Positions 1 to 4,041 of a DNA stretch of 5,519 bases are shown here, one piece after another. The stretch spans positions 1-5,519 of the forward strand of contig CADBNX010000431.1 in NCBI GenBank assembly GCA_902796115.1. The letters run 5' to 3'. The translations under genes and the position numbers were made by a program. This DNA is from an uncultured Eubacteriales bacterium. Lineage in GTDB: Bacteria; Bacillota; Clostridia; Christensenellales; Aristaeellaceae. How positions within the stretch are numbered: position 1 is the first letter of the stretch; the number at the start of each line of letters is the position of its first letter. The notes below the pieces were generated by a model, which saw only the letters and a program-made list of their open reading frames with translations, searched no databases and was not told the DNA's origin.

Positions 1-41
1 CTGTTGCCTATTCCCTGTTGCCTGTTCCCTGATCCCTGCTC
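1..41 (-). repeat. Degenerate heptanucleotide tandem repeat, runs off left edge
   Basis: Read on the minus strand from 41 to 1 the sequence splits into 7-mers: GAGCAGG, GATCAGG, GAACAGG, CAACAGG, GAATAGG and CAACAG (cut by the window edge), with a consensus near GAACAGG. The stop codon TAG of the second ABC gene (10-8) lies inside the fifth unit, and its last ten residues are encoded by the array. Heptameric short tandem repeats are known as intergenic repeats in several bacteria; whether this one is a dispersed family in this genome cannot be seen here. The array may continue beyond position 1. Confidence 0.75.
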
Positions 42-1876
42 TCGGCTTCCCCCGCGCCGAGCGCTTCCATGGTATTTTCCTCGGCAAACTGATTGGTGTA
101 CAGGTGCCAGTATTTGCCGCGCGCGGCCATCAGTGTTTCGTGATTGCCTTCCTCCGCGATTCGGCCGTTTTCGATCACCAGGATCCGGTCGGCGGTGCGC
201 ACGGTGGAGAGCCGGTGGGCGATGATGAAGGAGGTCCTGCCCTCCAGCACCCGGGTGATCGCGTGCTGGATCATCTGTTCGGTGTGGGTATCGACGCTGC
301 TGGTCGCCTCGTCCAGCACGAAAATGCGCGGGTTGGCGAGGATCGCGCGCGCGAAGGAGATCAGCTGCTTTTCCCCGGTGGAGAGCAGGCTGCCGCCTTC
401 ACCCACATCCGTATCGTAGCCTTTTTCCTTCATCAGGATAAAGCTTTCGGCGTTGACCAGGCGCGCGGCTTCGCAGATTTCCTCATCCGTCGCGTCCAGC
501 CTTCCGTAGCGGATATTCTCCCGGATGGTGCCGGAGAACAGGCGGGGTTCCTGCAGCACATAGCCGAGGTTGCTTTCCAGCCACAGCAGGCTGCGCTCCT
601 TATAATCCACGCCGTCGATCAGGATACGGCCGCCGGTCGGCTCATAGAACCGGCAGGCCAGGTTGACCACGGTGCTCTTTCCGGCGCCCGTCGGGCCTAC
701 CAGCGCGATGGTTTCTCCCGGTTTCACGTCCAGGCAGAAATCGCTCAGCACTTCGTCCCCGCCGGCATAGCGGAAATCCACATGCTCAAACCGGATGCCG
801 CCCTCGATGCGGGGCCAGTTTTCACGCTTCGGATGGAACTCGTCGCCGAATACGGCCGTCACTTCCGGCGTGTCCGCGATTTCGGGTTCGGTTTCAAGCA
901 GGGTGATGACGCGTTCCGCGGCGGCCTGGGTGCTCTGGAATTCGGAAATGATTTCGGCCAGGCTGCGGATCGGCTCGAAAAACTGCACCGTGTAATTGAC
1001 GAATACCTGCAGGGTGCCGATGGTCATGACGCCGCCCAGCACGCTCACGCCGCCCTGGCGCAGCGCCCAGGCGGTGGCGACGGAACCCAGGGAAATGACC
1101 AGGGGCAGATACAGGCTGCTCAGCGTCGCGGCGCGCATGGAGGAAACATGCATATCCCGGGTCAGCACGTTGAATTCGCGGGTGTTCGCGTCCTCCCGCA
1201 CCAGGGTTTTGGTGGTTTTCGCGCCCATGATGCCTTCGTTGAAGGCACCGGTGATTTTTGAATTGTTCTTGCGCACCTCGCGGTGCGCCCTGAGGATCTT
1301 CTGCTGGAAAAACCAGGAAATGACGGCCAGCGGCGGGACTACGACCAGCACCTGCCAGGTCAGCGCGGCGTTCAGCGAGAACATGGCAACGCTCGCCGCA
1401 ATCAGCATCACCAGGGAGTAGGCGATATCGCACAGGGACCAGCCGATCGTTTCGCCCAGGCGCTGGCAGTCGCTGGTCATCCGGCTCATGATGAAGCCGA
1501 CCGGCATTTTATCATAATAGGAAAAGGGCAGTTCCTGCAGCCGCCGGAACGCTTTTTTGCGGATGTCGTAGCATACGCCGTTCTCCGCGCGCATGGCAAA
1601 AATCTGGAAGCCCCAGCAGGTGACCGCCTGCACGGCCATCAGGGCGAGGTACACCGCGACCAGCTTTCCCACGCCCGCCGTGGTGCCTTCCGCGATCGGG
1701 TGGTCGATCGCCCAGGCCGTCAGCAGCGGGAAAATCACGTCGATGCCCGCGACGACGGCCATGGTGACCGCGAGCCAGAACAGATCCTTCCAGTGGCCGC
1801 GCGATTCCCTGAGCAGCTTCCGCCACAGGGAGAAATCAAGTTTTTTGGTATAGTCTTTTTCTTCTGCTGCCTGCAT
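8..1876 (-). CDS. Heterodimeric ABC exporter half-transporter, permease plus ATPase (BmrD-like, catalytic-Glu subunit)
   Basis: A 622-residue fusion of an ABC exporter membrane domain (about residues 28-310, six hydrophobic segments) and an ATP-binding domain (about 360-595). Visible motifs are Walker A GPTGAGKS (394-401), Q-loop Gln442, a degenerate signature LSTGEKQ (498-504) instead of LSGGQ, Walker B IFVLDE (518-523) with catalytic Glu523, D-loop SSVD (526-529) and switch His554. With the upstream partner it should form one working ATP site from its own Walker motifs and the partner's LSGGQ. The start ATG at 1876-1874 is supported by AAGGAG eight bases upstream, inside the end of the preceding gene. 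About 15 residues between the membrane and ATPase domains (roughly 340-355) are an extra linker, as often seen in the longer subunit of such pairs. The last ten residues (SRDQGTGNRE) are encoded by a 7-bp tandem repeat and are probably not conserved. Expected in the cytoplasmic membrane, exporting drugs, lipids or peptides; the substrate cannot be read from sequence. Confidence 0.95.
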   Translation of the reverse strand: MQAAEEKDYTKKLDFSLWRKLLRESRGHWKDLFWLAVTMAVVAGIDVIFPLLTAWAIDHPIAEGTTAGVGKLVAVYLALMAVQAVTCWGFQIFAMRAENGVCYDIRKKAFRRLQELPFSYYDKMPVGFIMSRMTSDCQRLGETIGWSLCDIAYSLVMLIAASVAMFSLNAALTWQVLVVVPPLAVISWFFQQKILRAHREVRKNNSKITGAFNEGIMGAKTTKTLVREDANTREFNVLTRDMHVSSMRAATLSSLYLPLVISLGSVATAWALRQGGVSVLGGVMTIGTLQVFVNYTVQFFEPIRSLAEIISEFQSTQAAAERVITLLETEPEIADTPEVTAVFGDEFHPKRENWPRIEGGIRFEHVDFRYAGGDEVLSDFCLDVKPGETIALVGPTGAGKSTVVNLACRFYEPTGGRILIDGVDYKERSLLWLESNLGYVLQEPRLFSGTIRENIRYGRLDATDEEICEAARLVNAESFILMKEKGYDTDVGEGGSLLSTGEKQLISFARAILANPRIFVLDEATSSVDTHTEQMIQHAITRVLEGRTSFIIAHRLSTVRTADRILVIENGRIAEEGNHETLMAARGKYWHLYTNQFAEENTMEALGAGEAESRDQGTGNRE

Positions 1877-1879
1877 GGA

Positions 1880-3673
1880 TCATTCTCCTTCCGAGGCGGC
1901 GCCGCTCTGTATATCCGCGATGCGGCGGTAGAGTCCCTCCTGCCGCATCAGTTCTTCATGAGTGCCCTGCTGCGTGATTTTTCCGTCCTCCAGCACCAGG
2001 ATGCGGTCCGCCTCCCGGAGCGTGGAGATGCGGTGGCTGATGATCAGCGTGGTGGTGTTTGCCCGGCGTTTCTTCAGCCGCTCCCGGATCAGCGCGTCCG
2101 TATGCGTATCCACGGCGGAAAGGGAATCGTCAAAGATCAGGACGTCGTTCTGCTTCATCAGCGTGCGCGCGATGGCAAGCCGCTGCTTCTGTCCGCCGGA
2201 CAGCGTGACGCCGCGCTCGCCCACCACGGTATCCCAGCCTTCCGCGCTTTCCAGGATGAACTCTTCCGCGCAGGCGTCCCGCGCCGCGGATTCGATCTCG
2301 TCATTTTCCGCCTTTTCCACCGCGGCGGCCACGTTTTCGCGGATGGTCCTGGAATAGAGGAAGGGCTCCTGCAGCACCAGGCCCACACGGGACCGGAGGT
2401 ATTTCCGGTCGATCTTTGAAAGCGGCACGCCGGAAACGCGGATTTCGCCGCTCCCGGGCTCATAGAGCCGCTGCAGCAGCTCCACCAGCGTGCTCTTTCC
2501 GCTGCCGGTGGCGCCGAGGATGGCTGTCGTTTTTCCGTGGGGGATCACGCAGCTGACGTCGGAGAGCACTTCCCGCCCGTCCTCGTAGGCGAAGGTCACA
2601 TGGTCGAATACGATATCGCCGTCGAGGGCGGGTTTGAGCGCGTCCTTCTCCTCCGGCTCCGGCTTCGCCTCCAGCAGTTCGCGGATCCTTCCCAGCGCCA
2701 CGGAGCTTTTGCCGGCGTCGGCCAGGATACGGCCCATCTGCCGGATGGGCCAGAGCATGCGTCCGACGTAGGTGGTGAAAATGATCAGCGTGCCCACGGT
2801 GATCTCACCGCGCACCGCGTAGAGCACGCAGAGGATCATCGTGATCAGGCACTGCGCGCTGATGATGAAATCGCTCGATGCCCAGTAAAAGGCGATCAGC
2901 TTGCCGGTGTTGTATGCCTTGGTGCGGTAATCCGCGGATACCGCGTCGAATTTCTTTTCTTCATGCCGCTGCCGTCCGAACGCGCGCACGACCCGCACAC
3001 CGGTGAGCGCCTCCTGCAGCACCGCGCTCATTTTGCCCTCGGCCTCGTCCGCCTGCTTGAAGCGGCGGATGACCCAGCGGAAAAAGAAGAATCCGAAACC
3101 GAACAGGAGCGGCACCAGGATCAGGCTGTACCAGGTGAGCGCGGCGTTTGCGCGGAAAAGCACCGAAAGCGACAGCACCACCGTGAGCAGCGCGTTCACC
3201 ACCGAGATCAGCTGGGCGGAAAGGAAGCGGCGCACGGTTTCCACGTCGGAGGTGCAGCGCTGGATCATATCGCCGGTTTCAGCCCGCGCGTGGTAGGAAA
3301 AAGGCAGGGACTGGATGTGGGAATACAGATCGTCGCGCAGCGTACGCGCGCAGTTCGCGCCGACCATGGCCTGCCAGCGCCCCCTGAAAAAGCTGAACAC
3401 GCCGCCGAGCACACTGACCGTGACCAGCGCCGCCGCCATCAGGGTCAGCGCGCGCGCCGTATCGCCCCGCGACACCGCGTCGATCCAGCCTGTGACCGAC
3501 GCCGGAAAGCGGCTGGCCGTCTTCAGGAAATACCGGTCCACGGCTTCCGCCAGGATCATGGGCGTAAGCAGGTTGGCGAGCACGGCCAGCGCGCTGACGG
3601 CCATTGCGCCCGCCAGGTATTTCAGCTCCATTTTCATCAGTTTCCGGAGTGTGATCCCTCCGATTTTTTTCAT
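1880..3673 (-). CDS. Heterodimeric ABC exporter half-transporter, permease plus ATPase (BmrC-like, degenerate-Walker-B subunit)
   Basis: A 597-residue half-transporter: membrane domain at about residues 18-320 with six hydrophobic segments (for example 20-42, 76-96, 156-173, 180-200), then an ATPase domain at about 352-588. Motifs are aromatic A-loop Tyr363, Walker A GATGSGKST (387-395), Q-loop Gln435, canonical signature LSGGQ (491-495), Walker B VLIFDD (511-516), D-loop SAVD (519-522) and switch His547. Asp516 stands where the catalytic Glu is usual, so this subunit's own Walker site should hydrolyse ATP poorly, while its LSGGQ completes the active site of the partner. This matches BmrC-type first genes in family operons. 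It is the first structural gene of the operon; the TGA at 1882-1880 is 3 bp before the next ATG, implying coupled translation and roughly equal amounts. The start ATG (3673-3671) has GGAGG ten bases upstream. Expression is probably controlled by the attenuator-like leader upstream. Confidence 0.95.
   Translation of the reverse strand: MKKIGGITLRKLMKMELKYLAGAMAVSALAVLANLLTPMILAEAVDRYFLKTASRFPASVTGWIDAVSRGDTARALTLMAAALVTVSVLGGVFSFFRGRWQAMVGANCARTLRDDLYSHIQSLPFSYHARAETGDMIQRCTSDVETVRRFLSAQLISVVNALLTVVLSLSVLFRANAALTWYSLILVPLLFGFGFFFFRWVIRRFKQADEAEGKMSAVLQEALTGVRVVRAFGRQRHEEKKFDAVSADYRTKAYNTGKLIAFYWASSDFIISAQCLITMILCVLYAVRGEITVGTLIIFTTYVGRMLWPIRQMGRILADAGKSSVALGRIRELLEAKPEPEEKDALKPALDGDIVFDHVTFAYEDGREVLSDVSCVIPHGKTTAILGATGSGKSTLVELLQRLYEPGSGEIRVSGVPLSKIDRKYLRSRVGLVLQEPFLYSRTIRENVAAAVEKAENDEIESAARDACAEEFILESAEGWDTVVGERGVTLSGGQKQRLAIARTLMKQNDVLIFDDSLSAVDTHTDALIRERLKKRRANTTTLIISHRISTLREADRILVLEDGKITQQGTHEELMRQEGLYRRIADIQSGAASEGE
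1885..1890 (-). promoter_or_regulatory. Ribosome binding site of the second ABC gene
   Basis: AAGGAG on the minus strand, eight bases before the ATG at 1876. It lies within the final codons of the first ABC gene, consistent with translational coupling of the two subunits, and it fixes the start. Confidence 0.8.
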
Positions 3674-3683
3674 GGTTATCTGA

Positions 3684-3688
3684 CCTCC
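3684..3688 (-). promoter_or_regulatory. Ribosome binding site of the first ABC gene
   Basis: GGAGG on the minus strand, ten bases before the ATG at 3673. It begins eight bases downstream of the third copy of the 10-mer that forms the leader hairpins, so a hairpin between copies two and three would sit directly beside it without covering it. Confidence 0.85.
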
Positions 3689-3696
3689 GTTGCTTC

Positions 3697-3788
3697 ATGC
3701 CGGGCGGCAGGCGTATAAAAACGCCCGGCATTTTTATGCCGGGCGCGATAAAACCCTTCCGTATCGGTTCAGAAGGCTCCCCGGCACA
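3697..3788 (-). promoter_or_regulatory. Putative attenuator: mutually exclusive pairing segments in the ABC operon leader
   Basis: Four segments of the minus-strand RNA can pair in alternative ways. Segment 1 (3788-3780, UGUGCCGGG, codons 11-14 of the leader ORF) can pair with segment 2 (3743-3735, CCCGGCAUA): nine pairs including one G-U. Segment 2 in full (3745-3736, CGCCCGGCAU) pairs perfectly with segment 3 (3731-3722, AUGCCGGGCG) to make the terminator. Segment 3 pairs equally well with segment 4 (3706-3697, identical to segment 2). So 2:3 means stop, and 1:2 plus 3:4 means read-through. The complementarity is read directly; the regulatory role is inferred by analogy with leader-peptide attenuators such as bmrB upstream of bmrCD. 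Confidence 0.6.
3717..3745 (-). terminator. Intrinsic terminator inside the ABC operon leader
   Basis: On the minus strand CGCCCGGCAU (3745-3736), loop AAAA (3735-3732) and AUGCCGGGCG (3731-3722) form a perfect 10-bp, mostly G-C stem, followed at once by UUUUU (3721-3717). It lies downstream of the operon's only good promoter and 44 bp before the ABC start codon, with only a 16-codon frame between promoter and terminator. A terminator in that position points to premature termination control rather than the end of an ordinary gene. Confidence 0.8.
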
Positions 3789-3819
3789 GTGTGTTCTTGT
3801 CCGCGAAAAACATTGTCAT
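3769..3819 (-). CDS. Putative 16-residue regulatory leader peptide upstream of the ABC exporter
   Basis: A short open frame encodes MTMFFADKNTLCRGAF and ends in TGA (3771-3769). Its ATG (3819-3817) has AAAGGAGG with an eight-base gap to GGAGG, as good a ribosome binding site as those of the large genes. A second ATG in frame at codon 3 (3813-3811) is 14 bases from GGAGG and less likely. The frame starts about 33 bases after the predicted transcription start and ends 24 bases before the terminator stem. Codons 11-14 form segment 1 of the attenuator, so ribosome position would decide which hairpin forms. The peptide has no membrane segment or recognisable domain, and I infer that its translation rather than its product matters. 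It is not an amino-acid-rich leader of trp or his type (no run of one residue), which fits drug sensing better than amino-acid sensing. Confidence 0.6.
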   Translation of the reverse strand: MTMFFADKNTLCRGAF

Positions 3820-3827
3820 GTCAGGAG

Positions 3828-3835
3828 CCTCCTTT
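3828..3835 (-). promoter_or_regulatory. Ribosome binding site of the leader peptide
   Basis: AAAGGAGG on the minus strand, eight bases before the leader ATG at 3819. Its GGAGG is also part of GGAGGCUCC (3832-3824), which can pair with GGAGCCUUC (3780-3772) at the end of the leader ORF: nine pairs, one of them G-U. The site could therefore be masked when no ribosome is present. Confidence 0.7.
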
Positions 3836-3858
3836 CCTCAGAATTTGACAACGGATGC

Positions 3859-3888
3859 AGTATACACGCAGAAGAGGCGGTCTGTCAA
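3859..3888 (-). promoter_or_regulatory. Housekeeping sigma-type promoter of the ABC operon and its leader
   Basis: On the minus strand a perfect -35 TTGACA (3888-3883), an 18-bp spacer and -10 TATACT (3864-3859). The predicted transcription start is near 3852, giving a leader of about 180 nt before the first ABC gene. This is the strongest promoter-like match on this strand in the intergenic region. Being near consensus and unregulated in appearance, it fits a design where control is by termination downstream. Confidence 0.8.
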
Positions 3889-3890
3889 CT

Positions 3891-3909
3891 GTTTTTTCAC
3901 GTTTTTCAC
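3891..3909 (-). promoter_or_regulatory. A-tract direct repeat just upstream of the ABC promoter, possible UP element
   Basis: Read on the minus strand, GTGAAAAAC is followed directly by GTGAAAAAAC, two bases before TTGACA. Two A-tracts spaced about one helical turn apart directly upstream of -35 are typical of UP elements bound by the RNA polymerase alpha subunit. A repeat bound by a regulator is the alternative. Confidence 0.4.
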
Positions 3910-3932
3910 AGGCAACAGAGGGAACGTTTTAA

Positions 3933-3961
3933 TTGACAAAAACCCAATGCTATTTTATAGT
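3933..3961 (+). promoter_or_regulatory. Housekeeping sigma-type promoter of the Na/Pi cotransporter gene
   Basis: Perfect -35 TTGACA (3933-3938), optimal 17-bp spacer and -10 TATAGT (3956-3961). The predicted start of transcription is around 3968, giving an mRNA leader of about 74 nt. It faces away from the ABC promoter. Confidence 0.8.
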
Positions 3962-3968
3962 AGACACG

Positions 3969-4007
3969 GTTTCCGCAAAACGGGGGAAATGCCCGTTTTC
4001 CGGGAAC
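3969..4007 (+). promoter_or_regulatory. Stem-loop at the 5' end of the Na/Pi mRNA
   Basis: AAAACGGG (3977-3984) pairs with CCCGUUUU (3992-3999) across a 7-nt loop. After one C-C mismatch (3976/4000) seven more pairs follow (3969-3975 with 4001-4007, one G-U). It starts at about the predicted first transcribed base. There is no U-run after the full stem; the only U's are the four within the 3' arm, so it is a poor terminator. A 5' stabilising structure or a regulatory hairpin is more likely. Confidence 0.5.
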
Positions 4008-4023
4008 GAATTTCTGAAAAAGC

Positions 4024-4028
4024 AGGGA
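4024..4028 (+). promoter_or_regulatory. Weak, distant ribosome binding site candidate of the Na/Pi gene
   Basis: AGGGA is the best purine stretch before the ATG at 4042, but there are 13 bases between it and the start and it lacks the full GGAGG seen before every minus-strand start here. Translation may be less efficient or may depend on leader structure. Confidence 0.4.
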
Positions 4029-4041
4029 AATCTGACTGACT

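Larger units (their letters stand above)
3674..4041. promoter_or_regulatory. Divergent intergenic control region between the ABC operon and the Na/Pi gene
   Basis: These 368 bp hold two outward-facing promoters whose -35 boxes are 44 bp apart (3883-3888 minus, 3933-3938 plus). Left of them is the long ABC leader (about 3852 to 3674) with a small ORF and terminator/antiterminator segments. To the right is a short Na/Pi leader (about 3968-4041) with one hairpin. I see no tRNA, no mobile element end and no riboswitch I recognise. Confidence 0.8.

Noticed and set aside
104..3718. Long plus-strand open frames (104-1261, 1283-2419, 2537-3718) opposite the ABC genes
   Set aside because: They are antisense to two clearly conserved genes, are rich in His, Gln, Arg and Gly with no domain, and have no ribosome binding site. 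Long antisense frames are expected from GC-rich codon use.
3279..3731. Minus-strand frame starting inside the terminator hairpin and overlapping the first ABC gene in another frame
   Set aside because: Its start has no ribosome binding site at usable distance and its sequence is an out-of-frame shadow of the ABC protein.
3674..3852. A metabolite riboswitch or T-box in the ABC leader
   Set aside because: I see no known aptamer core or T-box sequence; the leader ORF and alternative arms explain the structure more simply.
3845..3866. A second plus-strand promoter using TTGACA at 3845-3850
   Set aside because: The nearest TATA-like box (3861-3866) is only 10 bp away, and nothing like a -10 lies at 16-18 bp.
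3845..3888. TTGACA/TGTCAA inverted pair flanking the ABC -10 box as an operator
   Set aside because: One half is simply the -35 box; a 6-bp match 32 bp away is expected by chance in such a region.
3910..3925. CAGGCAACAGAGGGAA in the intergenic region as another heptamer array
   Set aside because: It resembles the left-edge repeat but the 7-bp period breaks after one unit, so it is at most a decayed trace.
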